64,000 nucleotides of DNA from Hahella sp018986435. Lineage in GTDB: Bacteria > Pseudomonadota > Gammaproteobacteria > Pseudomonadales > Oleiphilaceae. Positions 43,503 through 52,853 of the stretch are shown here, piece after piece; the stretch's first letter is position 1; each line of letters opens with the position of its first letter. The position numbers and the translations under genes were made by a program. The stretch spans positions 6,448,001 through 6,512,000 of the forward strand of contig NZ_CP192738.1 of the NCBI RefSeq assembly GCF_050749805.1, read 5' to 3'. The notes under the pieces are model-generated. The model was not told the DNA's origin. It saw only the letters and a program-made list of their open reading frames with translations, and made no database searches.

Positions 43503-43847
43503 ATGACAAAACACTCCGCTTGGATCATTCACTTCAAAGCCTACATGGATGAGTTTTCGCTTATGAATTTGGACGGATCTGAATATATCGCGGGCATCAT
43601 CATCGTCCCGGGAAATTCAATGAGGGCGGCGCTGGATGCGCTCGATAATTATCTGAGCGAGAACAGAATGTGGGTAATGGACGTTTCCAAATGCGAACGG
43701 TACGTTCCTGAAAACTTTACCGCTCCAACAAAAGAAAATCAGGACATCATAGAAGTCGCAGAAATCGTACTCGTCGACCAGCAAGCGGAATTCGTCACCG
43801 GAGCCAGTTCGAAAGTTCTGGAAGATGAAGAAGGCGAAGCAACCTAG
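43503..43847 (+). CDS. Small protein of unknown function
   Basis: 114 residues. WIIHFKAYMDEFSLMN... and ALDALDNYLSENRMWVMDVSKCERY look like an alpha/beta fold with an acidic C-terminus. It lies 28 bases after the 42998 gene in the same direction. No family recognised. Confidence 0.6.
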   Translation: MTKHSAWIIHFKAYMDEFSLMNLDGSEYIAGIIIVPGNSMRAALDALDNYLSENRMWVMDVSKCERYVPENFTAPTKENQDIIEVAEIVLVDQQAEFVTGASSKVLEDEEGEAT

Positions 43848-43877
43848 CGCTGTTACTTCGCCGCCTCCAGGCCAGCA

Positions 43878-44795
43878 TTAGCAGTAAACCAGACAGCCTC
43901 TTGCTCTGAGTTCGTCGAGCCATTCCGGCATTTGCAGCCGTTCTGACCAGCGCAGGTCCAGTTTGCAGAGGTTCTCCAACGACAGGATCGATTCAGGCAG
44001 CGTTTCCAAGCGATTTTTTCTGAGATCCAACAGACGCAGTTGTTTCAGTTCACCGATGGCGTCTGGCAGGTGCTCAATGGGGTTGTTGCGCAAATCGAGT
44101 TCTTCCAGTGACGCACAGCCCCTGATTTCATCAGGCAACGCCGTGATCTGATTGCCCTCCAGGAATAACTTACGTAGCTTGGTTGAACGTCCAACCGTCT
44201 TCGGCAGTTCAGTTAAACGATTGTTCTGGAGGTACACTTCTTTCAGCGTTCGGGACAGGAAGAAAGAGTCCGGCAAGGCGGCAAGTCCGCTGTTATACAA
44301 TCTGAACTCCACCAGTGATTCAAAACTGAAATCCTCCGGCAACGCCGCCAGCGGGTTATCGCTCAGGTTAAGGTAAAGCAGCTTATCCAAACGCGTCAGT
44401 GAACCCGGCAGCGCAGCAATCTTGTTGTTACTGGCGTATAAAAACTCCACGTCACGACAGTTTGCAATCGAACCCGGAATCTCGCTCAACCTGTTGTGCG
44501 CAATATCGATTAACTTCAACTTGGTCAAATTGCCAATCTCACTGGAAATCGCGGCTAACTGATTCTTACTGACGTTCAAATCTTCAAGCTGAGTCAGGCT
44601 CCAGATCTCAGACGCAATCTCCGCGATTTGATTATCGAAGACGCTGAATTTTTTCAGGTTAGCAGCGAGTCCAATAGCATTTGGGATTTCGCTAATCCTA
44701 TTCCCGTTCAAACTAATTTCCCGTAAGGCGGAATAGTCTTCTATGACAGGAAACGATTGCAGCGTTTCATTATTAACTGAAATGACGTTATTCAC
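43878..44795 (-). CDS. Leucine-rich repeat protein
   Basis: 305 residues made of about eleven consecutive LRR units of 23 residues, e.g. LREISLNGNRISEIPNAIG, LEDLNVSKNQLAAISSEIG, LLDLRKNRLETLPESILSL. GTG start; the frame overlaps the CYTH stop by 8 bases. No catalytic domain, no signal peptide, so it is a cytoplasmic binding scaffold. Last gene of the nine-gene minus-strand operon. Confidence 0.88.
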   Translation of the reverse strand: MNNVISVNNETLQSFPVIEDYSALREISLNGNRISEIPNAIGLAANLKKFSVFDNQIAEIASEIWSLTQLEDLNVSKNQLAAISSEIGNLTKLKLIDIAHNRLSEIPGSIANCRDVEFLYASNNKIAALPGSLTRLDKLLYLNLSDNPLAALPEDFSFESLVEFRLYNSGLAALPDSFFLSRTLKEVYLQNNRLTELPKTVGRSTKLRKLFLEGNQITALPDEIRGCASLEELDLRNNPIEHLPDAIGELKQLRLLDLRKNRLETLPESILSLENLCKLDLRWSERLQMPEWLDELRARGCLVYC

Positions 44796-45276
44796 TTTTA
44801 GAGTTCCATGAGCTAAAAGGCGTATGGGAAAGGTAAGCGTTACGATAACGTCGGTCTTCAGTTACCTCAAGCCCCAGCCAGTCTGGGGAAATAAAGGACT
44901 CATCAACACTATCAAGCTCTATTTCCGCCATCATTAATCCCTCATTCTCACCATGAAATACATCGACGGACCACTCTTTATCCGCTACGGACACTATATA
45001 TCTGGTTTTCTCTATCGGAGAGCTATCTATAGCGGACACAAATAAGCGGTCTCCATCCGCAGCAGGAATGGCGTACTCAAATTCCTGACGAACGATGCCA
45101 GACTGATTGACTTTTATGGTGAGGTAATACTTTTCGTCTTTATTACGCAAACGCACTTCCTTAGTGTCGTCCAGAAACATATAACCCTGCCGGATTTTAT
45201 GTACTGATTTGACCTGCATAAGATGCGGCTCAAAGCGCTCGACAAGAAACTTCCTTTCAATTTCCAAGTTATCCAT
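44788..45276 (-). CDS. CYTH-domain (triphosphate tunnel metalloenzyme) protein
   Basis: 162 residues. The N-terminal NLEIERKFLV contains the ExExK signature (E-I-E-R-K). VRLRNKDEKYYLTIK, REFEYAI, KTRYIVSVADKEWSVDVFHGENEGLMMAEIEL follow the tunnel-fold strands. Such proteins hydrolyse triphosphates or inorganic tripolyphosphate, or act as adenylate cyclase. ATG at 45276 has AGAGGG 7 bases before it. Three bases separate it from the MFS stop. Confidence 0.9.
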   Translation of the reverse strand: MDNLEIERKFLVERFEPHLMQVKSVHKIRQGYMFLDDTKEVRLRNKDEKYYLTIKVNQSGIVRQEFEYAIPAADGDRLFVSAIDSSPIEKTRYIVSVADKEWSVDVFHGENEGLMMAEIELDSVDESFISPDWLGLEVTEDRRYRNAYLSHTPFSSWNSKSE

Positions 45277-45278
45277 TT

Positions 45279-46463
45279 TCATCCCTCTTGGGTTGCGACT
45301 TCTCTTAATTTCACTTCAAGCCTTACATACGAGAGCAAGCTGAATATCAGGGCTGCAACCGCCACCGCGGCAAAAAGATACTTTAAATTATCCCAATCGC
45401 CATTAGCGACAAACAGAGAAGCGACAATAGGGCCAAAAAACGAGCCAAAGTTGCCAGTATGAATATAGCCAGACTTAATCTCGATCATGTCATGCTCATT
45501 GAAGGCTACCAATGTCACCAGGGAGAAAACTGCGCCTTCAAACACGCCGAGAAACAGAAAATGGATGCAGTAATGGAGCGGAGATAAATTCTCCGTATCA
45601 AACAGGTAGGCCGCGTTAACGCCAATAAAAACCGCCGAAATAGCGATCATCAATAGCGGAGAGACGTTCCTGCTGATCAAATAAGAAGTCACCAGGACGG
45701 AGAGAACCCCAAGGAGGGTGCATATGAAAATAATTGAGGTCGCATAATCAATGCCTTCCGAGGCGTTCTCGGAAAGGAAAGAAGTAATCATGGACACACT
45801 TGAGATATACATCAGCGTAAAGCACAGAAACACCATCATGATGAGCTGATAAGGTCTGTGCGTCAGCAGCCTCTTGTATATGGAGAGTCCAAAACCGTCC
45901 GTATTCGCTTGGACGGGCGCAGCCTCGGCAGGCTTGTGGTAAACGCTCAGGTAGGCCGCCAGTAAGCAAAGGAGCATGAGTGAGTGCGCCAGGAACACAG
46001 CATCCCATGAAAAAATCGAGATAATATAAGGAAAAATAACGTTGGCGGCGGCGAAACCGACCCCAAACACAGCTCCCCATAACGCCATCACGACATTGGT
46101 GTTGTTCTTACACACTTTGAACAGGAGCGTAGGAATGGCGATCATCATCAGTATATTGGTGATCCCCTCCACTACCCTCAGAAAAACGAAAGCATATGAT
46201 TCTGTTGTGAAGTACATCGCCAACGAAGCCAGAGACGCGACCACCAGAGACCGCGTCACAATGACTTCTACGCTTAGTTTTTTTACAAGACTCGCCAGAT
46301 AAGCCCCAAAGAAAATGCCTATAAAGCTGATCATAGAAAGAATTGAGTTGGCTTCGACGATAGTCATTCCCATGTCTGATGAAAGATAGGGAACAATAAT
46401 TGGGAACTTCGAGTATTGAAATACAACAACCACTCCCAACAAGAACAAAAAGGCAACCTTCAC
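45279..46463 (-). CDS. MFS transporter
   Basis: 394 residues with twelve predicted helices. The first half has PIIVPYLSSDMGMTIVEANSILSMISFIGIFFGAYLA. GTG start with AGGAG 8 bases upstream. Antiporter or exporter of a small molecule; the substrate is unknown. Its place in an operon of phosphate-handling proteins suggests it moves a related metabolite, but this is inference. Confidence 0.88.
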   Translation of the reverse strand: MKVAFLFLLGVVVVFQYSKFPIIVPYLSSDMGMTIVEANSILSMISFIGIFFGAYLASLVKKLSVEVIVTRSLVVASLASLAMYFTTESYAFVFLRVVEGITNILMMIAIPTLLFKVCKNNTNVVMALWGAVFGVGFAAANVIFPYIISIFSWDAVFLAHSLMLLCLLAAYLSVYHKPAEAAPVQANTDGFGLSIYKRLLTHRPYQLIMMVFLCFTLMYISSVSMITSFLSENASEGIDYATSIIFICTLLGVLSVLVTSYLISRNVSPLLMIAISAVFIGVNAAYLFDTENLSPLHYCIHFLFLGVFEGAVFSLVTLVAFNEHDMIEIKSGYIHTGNFGSFFGPIVASLFVANGDWDNLKYLFAAVAVAALIFSLLSYVRLEVKLREVATQEG

Positions 46464-46479
46464 AAAAGAAACTCCTTTT

Positions 46480-47193
46480 CTACTTAGTAAACAGTAGGAC
46501 TAACCCATACGCCATGCACAAACCAGTCACCAAATGATTGTATAGGCCACTCTTTATATTATTATAAATCAGCTTTCCTACGCTCAAATAAACAGCAACC
46601 GCCATGACTGGATAATAGTAATTTAGAGAACGAATATCCTCGCCCAGGATAGTGAAGATAACAGTTAGCTGCGCTATAGCAAAGATCAAATATCCATACG
46701 CTATATTGCTACGCACTTTTCCCTTATCACTGTATAGATTTGAAGCAAGTATGGTAAGCAAAGCGCCTCCCATATTAGTCAATCCATGTATCAGCCCCAT
46801 AATTGGAATATATGAGAAAAGAAAACACGAAGCAAGACGGCCCATGAAAGCAGATGCTTTAACAGATAATCTCGAAATAGCCGTCAACACCATTCCCACA
46901 CCAATCAGCGAGTATAGTACACTGGGCTCATCAAAACTAGCGGAAAAATATATCCCAATAGCAATGGTGGGAATAGATAATAATGGAAGGGTTAATTTCA
47001 GTTTATCGATCTGACGCCATGAAGTGCTTACTTGCACCGTACTGATGACCAAAGAGCAAGGTAAAAGTATAATTAACGTCTCTATAAATCCATAGCCCAG
47101 CATGAGTAGCGTAGGCGTCCCAAAAACTAACAAACCAACGCCCAATATAGATTGCACGATAGAAAATATTAAAACAACAATCAGAATATCCAT
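46480..47193 (-). CDS. TauE/SafE (TSUP) family transporter
   Basis: 237 residues from the ATG with AGGAG 7 bases upstream. Seven to eight helices; SILGVGLLVFGTPTLLMLGYGF and the second repeat GLIHGLTNMGGALLTILASNLY are the two inverted halves of the family. Typically exports sulfite, sulfoacetate or similar anions. Part of the minus-strand operon. Confidence 0.85.
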   Translation of the reverse strand: MDILIVVLIFSIVQSILGVGLLVFGTPTLLMLGYGFIETLIILLPCSLVISTVQVSTSWRQIDKLKLTLPLLSIPTIAIGIYFSASFDEPSVLYSLIGVGMVLTAISRLSVKASAFMGRLASCFLFSYIPIMGLIHGLTNMGGALLTILASNLYSDKGKVRSNIAYGYLIFAIAQLTVIFTILGEDIRSLNYYYPVMAVAVYLSVGKLIYNNIKSGLYNHLVTGLCMAYGLVLLFTK

Positions 47194-47216
47194 AACCACA
47201 CTCCTTTATTTTACAT

Positions 47217-48038
47217 CTATGCATCCGCTTTATAGTCACTCGCCACTTTGGTGACACTTAAATCATCCATGTTAATTGCGCATAGATTTCCTCCCCAAAC
47301 ACAACCGTCGTCACAACATATGTAATAATCACCAATGGTCAAACCCAGCGCCGCCCAGTGACCAAATACAATCTTGTATCCTGCGTTTCTCTTCACATCT
47401 CTACACGCATACCAAGGGTAGAGATAATTGGGTTGAGATCCTGGCGCACTATTGAATAGGGTATTCATTTGGCCACTTTCATCTACAAACTTGACCCTGG
47501 TTAGCGCCTGTGCGGTATATATAAGATTTGATTCAAAGTCATTGTTCAGATGATCAGGCAACCCAATGCTATACATCTTGCGGAGAAGCCATTCATACCC
47601 ATGCTCCGCTACGGATTTCTCCAGTAACATCACCTTTTTCCTGAGCTGACTGACCGGCCAGTTAAGCGGTACGCCCGCGTGCACCACAATGACAGCGCAG
47701 CCCTCATCCCAATGAGCAAATTTGGAGTCCTCAAGCCAGGCGACATAGTCCTTAACTCTAGGTCTGCGCAACAGCCTCTCCGTGTTATCCAACTTCTTCG
47801 GCGGAGCCAACCCATAGTGCGTCGCCAGAAGTTTCAAGTCATGATTGCCAAGCACCTTAACCACTGCATCGCCATACTCCATAAGCCGTTCTATTACTTC
47901 TTCGGAGGCGGGACCTCTACCAACCAGGTCACCAGTAAGAATGAGCTTGTCGTGGAGTTGGTTGAACTTAATTTCACGGAGCAAACGGTCCAACTCATTC
48001 GCACACCCATGAATGTCTCCGATGATATAAGTGCTCAT
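47217..48038 (-). CDS. ApaH-like symmetrical bis(5'-nucleosyl)-tetraphosphatase family protein
   Basis: 273 residues of the calcineurin-like phosphoesterase fold. GDIHGC (7-12), GDLVGRGP (36-43), GNHD (64-67), VVHAGVP and GHWAALG give all metal ligands. The mid-part resembles ApaH (diadenosine tetraphosphatase), but placed in an operon apart from the usual ksgA-apaH neighbours. Likely acts on dinucleoside polyphosphates or a related molecule. Start overlaps the upstream NDK-like gene (ATGA-type). Confidence 0.9.
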   Translation of the reverse strand: MSTYIIGDIHGCANELDRLLREIKFNQLHDKLILTGDLVGRGPASEEVIERLMEYGDAVVKVLGNHDLKLLATHYGLAPPKKLDNTERLLRRPRVKDYVAWLEDSKFAHWDEGCAVIVVHAGVPLNWPVSQLRKKVMLLEKSVAEHGYEWLLRKMYSIGLPDHLNNDFESNLIYTAQALTRVKFVDESGQMNTLFNSAPGSQPNYLYPWYACRDVKRNAGYKIVFGHWAALGLTIGDYYICCDDGCVWGGNLCAINMDDLSVTKVASDYKADA

Positions 48039-48850
48039 GATTCCCTAACTTCCACTGTACTCCACACTTTTAACTCTCTCATTAAATCTACCTCCCTGAT
48101 CCCTTCCTGCTCACAGCCAGACAGATGTATGGCGTTTCTTGATATATTTATATCAATCCCGAATTTATCTTTATTTCTATACAGAAACCCTCTTAATGAG
48201 CCTGGGTGACTTTCTTCCGGGTTCGTACTTCCTTGAAGAAAAAACTTCAATATTTCAAAGGGCGAATCCGAATGAAAAGTAAAGAAGATAGAGCGGCTTT
48301 TATCCGATATAAAATGACTAAGCTGAAGCGGGTAAAATCCATTGGCCAGAACTATTCTTCTTCCATCCAGGTCTGCTTCAACAACATAAAGTCCCTCTTC
48401 AATACGAACGGCTGGCTCACCACGACGCCAAAGCGCCATTAGGTGTTGGCTAGAGTAGCCTAAACTTTGTAACGACAGACTTCCGTATACCTCGCACTCG
48501 GAGCCGGATAGCGCAACAATGCGCGTGTACAGCTGTTGATTTGCAGCGAACTCATTGGGGGACATGGATGCGTATACATAGGCTTTCTCATATACGCCAT
48601 TTATCAAGTTATGTTCTTTTAAATAGCTGCCAGGGAGAATATGACAGCTGTCAATGCAAACACTGTATTTATCACAAAGCAGGTGTAAGTATGAAAATAC
48701 CGCTTCGGTATTAATCAAACTATTCGCCAATTCCGGCTTCAAAATTATCAATCCATTTGAATCATCGAAGCCTGATTTTTTGTATAAATGAGATTTATGC
48801 TTGCACTTTATCTCCCTGAAACAACTTTGCAAAAATCCATTTTTACTCAT
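48035..48850 (-). CDS. Divergent nucleoside diphosphate kinase-like protein
   Basis: 271 residues against about 140-150 for normal NDK. GLIILKPE (33-40) resembles the start strand and IKPD of NDK. HPGSLRG (215-221) resembles the PGTIRG loop with its conserved Arg. RNAIHLSG (238-245) resembles N-x-x-H-x-S with the phosphorylated His (His242). Between about 90 and 205 lies a non-NDK insertion. If active it would transfer phosphate between nucleoside or other diphosphates. It shares the operon with phosphatases and tunnel-type enzymes. Confidence 0.65.
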   Translation of the reverse strand: MSKNGFLQSCFREIKCKHKSHLYKKSGFDDSNGLIILKPELANSLINTEAVFSYLHLLCDKYSVCIDSCHILPGSYLKEHNLINGVYEKAYVYASMSPNEFAANQQLYTRIVALSGSECEVYGSLSLQSLGYSSQHLMALWRRGEPAVRIEEGLYVVEADLDGRRIVLANGFYPLQLSHFISDKSRSIFFTFHSDSPFEILKFFLQGSTNPEESHPGSLRGFLYRNKDKFGIDINISRNAIHLSGCEQEGIREVDLMRELKVWSTVEVRES

Positions 48851-48855
48851 AAAAT

Positions 48856-49422
48856 TTAAGTCACCATTTCCAATGGCAGATGATTACACTCATTAAGCGC
48901 ATCCAAGTGCCATCTAGAGCGACGCCATGTAAGTATTGTTAATGAGCAATTGTTTATCTTGTAGCAAACGGTGTCTGTACTATGAATCACTCTCAGAATA
49001 GTTTTAATCACACCTCCATGAGTAAATAGGAAGACATCCTTACTTTCATTATTCGTAAGCTGTTTGAAAACACTTTCAACAGTGCGCCTGAAATACAGAT
49101 ATTTTTGGCTATCGGAAAGTAACCGCTCATGTTCCGCCGGATGTGCGAAACCTGGCAGCTCGCTCGCCACATGAAAACTTGCTTCCTTCAATCCGGTAGC
49201 AATCGAGTAATTAACGCCAGCCGCGTTTACTGTCTGCACAGACCGAATCAACGGACTGCTATAAAACACGTTCTCCGTTTGGTTATCGTTAACGATTGCG
49301 GACAGCCTTCCCCCGAGCAGCAGCGATTGCCTGACGCCGAGTTCAGTAAGGGCGCTATCCTTACTGGCGCTCTCTCCAGTTTGCCACTTGGATTGACCAT
49401 GCCTGATAAGATGTATTTTCAT
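48856..49422 (-). CDS. Histidine phosphatase (phosphoglycerate mutase-like) family protein
   Basis: 188 residues from the ATG with GGGAAG 5 bases upstream. MKIHLIRHGQSKWQTG contains the phospho-accepting His of RHG (7-9). Also SPLIRSVQT and DVFLFTHGGVIK with the second catalytic His. Short two-domain member; substrate unknown. Five bases from the NDK-like gene. Confidence 0.9.
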   Translation of the reverse strand: MKIHLIRHGQSKWQTGESASKDSALTELGVRQSLLLGGRLSAIVNDNQTENVFYSSPLIRSVQTVNAAGVNYSIATGLKEASFHVASELPGFAHPAEHERLLSDSQKYLYFRRTVESVFKQLTNNESKDVFLFTHGGVIKTILRVIHSTDTVCYKINNCSLTILTWRRSRWHLDALNECNHLPLEMVT

Positions 49423-49471
49423 TATCTTCCCAAAGGTCAGCCGGACACGCATCGCGTCCGGCTATCGCCAG

Positions 49472-50293
49472 TTACTCTATTCCTAACGCTTCAGCCGCGC
49501 GCTGATACTTGATGTCATAGATAACCTTTGTTGAGAAACGCTGCTTCAAGCTATCCACCAGATAGTCAATCAGCTCGATAATGCGCACATCTTCAGAGAT
49601 TTCTTTTTTGATTCTTGGATATATGGAGATTTCCACTTCCTGGAAGAAAGCCTTTCGTTCTCCATTAATATCCTTTCTGTAATCCATGACTCTGGATCGA
49701 TCCAATGAGCAACGGAGTACGTCATACTCGTCAATTCGAACAAAGAACGTAGAACGGTTACCAAAGAGAACAACAGCTGGCTCCAGCTCATCACCAGCGA
49801 TATTAAACTCTCTGAACAAATACTTACCTGGCTGATCAAGCTCTTGATCCTTGAGTAAGTCTTTTACAATTTTGACGGACTCAGGACTGTATGGAGCCTC
49901 CTGAATTTGCTTTTTCTTCTCGTCCTGAAAAACATGACGCCGATCCAGCCTGTTACCATGCTCATTTTCCGGCATTTTAAAAGCGCAGAAAGCATGAGTG
50001 ACTTTATTGCATGAAGTCCGTAAAAGCGCACCTGTCGGCAAGAGCTTATAATCTTTGGTGTCGTAGTAGACGGCGGTATTTAGAGGCGGATTATCCCTGA
50101 CGCCTTCCTTTTCCAGAAAGCGCACGCCGTTGATGTGTTTCGCCGCATCTTCAGCCACGAAGTCCAGCCATTCAAAATACTGCTCATCCGTCACGCCGTT
50201 CATATCAACTTTTACAGCAAGTTGATTAAATACGTTATGGCCTTTTTTTACTTCAAAAACTGGTTGAGAGTTATCAATCTTCAGACTTTTCAT
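49472..50293 (-). CDS. CYTH/VTC-like protein of unknown activity
   Basis: 273 residues. The pattern NTAVYYDTKDYKLLPTGALLRTS, FFVRIDEYDVLRCSLDRSRVMDY and AFFQEVEISIYPRI resembles tunnel-fold (CYTH or VTC) proteins: YDT strand, basic strand, E-V-E-I-S strand. The ExExK start is not clear and the similarity is weak. Second such protein of the operon; its start overlaps the cupin-like gene stop by 4 bases. Confidence 0.55.
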   Translation of the reverse strand: MKSLKIDNSQPVFEVKKGHNVFNQLAVKVDMNGVTDEQYFEWLDFVAEDAAKHINGVRFLEKEGVRDNPPLNTAVYYDTKDYKLLPTGALLRTSCNKVTHAFCAFKMPENEHGNRLDRRHVFQDEKKKQIQEAPYSPESVKIVKDLLKDQELDQPGKYLFREFNIAGDELEPAVVLFGNRSTFFVRIDEYDVLRCSLDRSRVMDYRKDINGERKAFFQEVEISIYPRIKKEISEDVRIIELIDYLVDSLKQRFSTKVIYDIKYQRAAEALGIE

Positions 50294-51036
50294 GCTGATT
50301 CCAAAATCCTTCTTAATTTATTTTCCAATTGCGCCGGACTCATCATAGGAGTGTTATGCTCCTTGCCACGATCGGGGTAGAACGTGTTATAGGTATTTGT
50401 GAACTCCCTTTCTCTTGGGCCGCGCAGCACAAAGGTGCATAACGCTTCACCTTTTTCAGGAAAATTAACTCTGTGTGTAACGAGGTAATTCAGATAGTAG
50501 GTTTGTCCCTTAACATATTCCGTTTTAGCGATCTTGTTCAGTTGGGCTTCGCTTTCAAAATCACAGGTATGAATATTTCCTGTCTTTGAAGGCATATACT
50601 TATATTTACGGAATGTTTTCAGCTCTACTGACTCTTCATCCGCCTCAATGAAATTATCAGAAGAGAGTTTTCCTCTGAAAATATGAGACCAAAAGCTGAA
50701 TCGATGATTATGAACCAACTCTTCATGCCTTTTAGAGGCATCCAGATTTGGGTTCCAATTGTGTAGGGTCAACCTGTACCCTCTTGGGTCAGGGTTATCT
50801 ACTAGTACTATTTTGTCGAAGTGATTGACGTGCTCGTACGAACGGCCCGCGATTTTCTCCAACAATTCTTCAGAGTCCAGAATCTCCAGCAGCATACGCT
50901 CTGGGATATTTTCTTTAACAAGCCCCTTCATAAAATCCAGGTTAGACTTTATGGCCTCTTCAGTACTCACATCCTTTGGTAGGTCAAGTAGTCTCTCGGC
51001 TACTTCATCTATAATTGATAGCTCTGTTAACTGCAC
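50290..51036 (-). CDS. Cupin-like protein, first gene of the nine-gene operon
   Basis: 248 residues. GYRLTLHNWNPNLDASKRHEELVHNHRFSFWSHIFRG has a WxPxxxxxxxHxH arrangement (HNH, 109-111) of cupin-fold dioxygenases such as cysteine dioxygenase. LVTHRVNFPEKG gives a further His. GTG start with AAGGGA upstream. No signal peptide. Activity and substrate unknown; the metal-binding fold is an inference. Confidence 0.6.
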   Translation of the reverse strand: MQLTELSIIDEVAERLLDLPKDVSTEEAIKSNLDFMKGLVKENIPERMLLEILDSEELLEKIAGRSYEHVNHFDKIVLVDNPDPRGYRLTLHNWNPNLDASKRHEELVHNHRFSFWSHIFRGKLSSDNFIEADEESVELKTFRKYKYMPSKTGNIHTCDFESEAQLNKIAKTEYVKGQTYYLNYLVTHRVNFPEKGEALCTFVLRGPREREFTNTYNTFYPDRGKEHNTPMMSPAQLENKLRRILESA

Positions 51037-51881
51037 AATATTCCCTTAACTTAACATTGGCGCTTTATTATTTAAAAAATAAAACGCTAGCTTACCTACA
51101 TCCATATTCAAAAATATGGCGTCCATAGATATCCGCATCAGTAGCGGACGGAGTGTATTAGATATAAATTCCTTACATAAAAAGGAATTCAATATGTATT
51201 ATTATCATCTCCTTCGTGAAGCGTAATGTCCCTGCTTCGTCAATGAGTGCATTATATAAAAGCGTAACGACACATCAGTGCAATGCCGCTGAATTTATGT
51301 GATTTTCGTTATTATTTTTTATGCATTCCTATGGCTTCATCTATATAAATGAAGGCAAGCATTCGGGATGTACAGGATTTGGAAGGAGCAGCACAAAACT
51401 TGCCCAAGCTTGATGCTTCCTCAAGGAGTCCCCGGTAGAAATTAAGAGCTGACGTGACGGAGATTCTAAGGTGGGGCCATGGGCTCCTGAGAAGGCCTGA
51501 GAAATTTACTGACGTAGAAGTCGGCCATATCCGACTCCTTCAGCCCGTTAGTCTCCGCTATGTGTGGATTTAAGACGAGCAACAATGTCGCTGCGATCAT
51601 CATGATGACGAAATCCGCGCAGAAAGCCTCAACGCCCAGAAAAACAGTGACATCACCACCAAGGAACAGCTCAACCAGTATCAATGCGCCAGCGATTGGA
51701 GCCGCTGTGCCTAGGGATAACTCTAGCTTTATTACTAGCCCCCCCTGTGACATCCTTAACTATACGCGCAATAACGCTATCTCATATTATTATGTTCAAA
51801 GGAAGTTAGGGGCATGGATTTTTCAGGCAGAGTATTTTTTCTTCTATCGCAACGATGCATTGTGAATAATTAGGTGTAAAT
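51037..51881. promoter_or_regulatory. Intergenic promoter region of the nine-gene operon and of the peptidase gene
   Basis: 845 bases of AT-rich sequence. The inverted repeat CGCTTTATT (51061-51069) with AATAAAACG (51078-51086, one G-T pair) lies 25 bases upstream of the cupin-like start and may be an operator. AGGTG precedes the ATG at 51882. I see no convincing gene; a 95-residue hydrophobic frame at 51466-51753 on the minus strand lacks a usable ribosome site. Confidence 0.4.
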
Positions 51882-52841
51882 ATGACTATCACTATTACCA
51901 GTTCTGTAGGTATAAATGGTGCCAATAGGAGAAATGACGTCGCTATCATCCAAGCACTGATTAATGCCTTTGACGCCTGGAAAACTGAGATTAAACCATT
52001 AACGGTAGACGGGAAAATTGGAAACAAATCCATTCACGCCATAAAAGAATTTCAAAAACAAGCAATTGGAATAAGACACCCCGATGGCAGGGTAGATCCC
52101 AATGGAAAGACTTTTCGATATTTAACCATGTATTTAAGCAATGATGAGCTATCTCTCCTGGAAACCTCACTGTTTAAGGGAAAAGAAGCAACTCTCATAG
52201 TTTCTACTAAAAAAATACAGTCATTCTCTGGCCTAAGTGGTCAAACTGTCACCTACAAAAGCACCCTTCCGAAGGATCAGCAACTTGTATCAAATTATGC
52301 TATTTCTGTTATAAAGATAGCGCTTAAAGAAGCAGGAATGTCCCACGCAGTTATTACCTCAACCCTTCGAACGCCGAGTGAGCAGGCGAAACTAATGTAT
52401 AAAAATGCAAAGCTCAATCTGAAGAAACAGTATGCTTTATACGGTCGAAATGGTGACAAAGTCCTAGATATATATGATAGTAACAAGGAAAAATCAGAGA
52501 GTGATATTATTAGCTTAATGGAGGACGAGATAGTAAATCTTGAGAAGGCCGGAAAAAGGGTGTCAAAGCATTGTGTTTCCGAGAGCTCATACAAAACCTT
52601 AAACGTCTTCGATATTGGCTACAATTCAACAAAGTCCGCGAGCAAAAATTTCAATAAAGAAAAATTTCACAACGCATTAAGTCAACTCAATAAAGATGGG
52701 TACATAAGCCAGTTAATTGATGAGACAAACAAATCAAATAAGTGCTGGCATATAGAAATCATCCCAAATAATAAGGCACTCCCTATATATGACAAGGGAT
52801 CTATCTTAAACCCCATAAAATACATAAATGGACTTTGCTAA
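51882..52841 (+). CDS. Peptidoglycan-binding domain plus M15-like peptidase, candidate secreted effector
   Basis: 319 residues, no signal peptide. The N-terminal 90 residues match the peptidoglycan-binding domain (DVAIIQALINAF, LTVDGKIGNKSIHAIKEFQ, DGRVDPNGKTFRYL). The C-terminal part matches D-Ala-D-Ala carboxypeptidase/M15-like peptidases: ITSTLRTPSEQAKLMY, then His230 in VSKHCVS, Asp244 in NVFDIGY, and WHIE with His290. The extra seven residues between His230 and Asp244 are an insertion. GC is low. The next gene encodes a signal-peptide protein, the usual immunity layout. Confidence 0.72.
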   Translation: MTITITSSVGINGANRRNDVAIIQALINAFDAWKTEIKPLTVDGKIGNKSIHAIKEFQKQAIGIRHPDGRVDPNGKTFRYLTMYLSNDELSLLETSLFKGKEATLIVSTKKIQSFSGLSGQTVTYKSTLPKDQQLVSNYAISVIKIALKEAGMSHAVITSTLRTPSEQAKLMYKNAKLNLKKQYALYGRNGDKVLDIYDSNKEKSESDIISLMEDEIVNLEKAGKRVSKHCVSESSYKTLNVFDIGYNSTKSASKNFNKEKFHNALSQLNKDGYISQLIDETNKSNKCWHIEIIPNNKALPIYDKGSILNPIKYINGLC

Positions 52842-52853
52842 TTGGAGCCTGAA

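Noticed and set aside
51466..51753. 95-residue hydrophobic minus-strand frame
   Set aside because: No usable ribosome site (AAGG abuts the ATG) and no recognised family; left unannotated, though not excluded.
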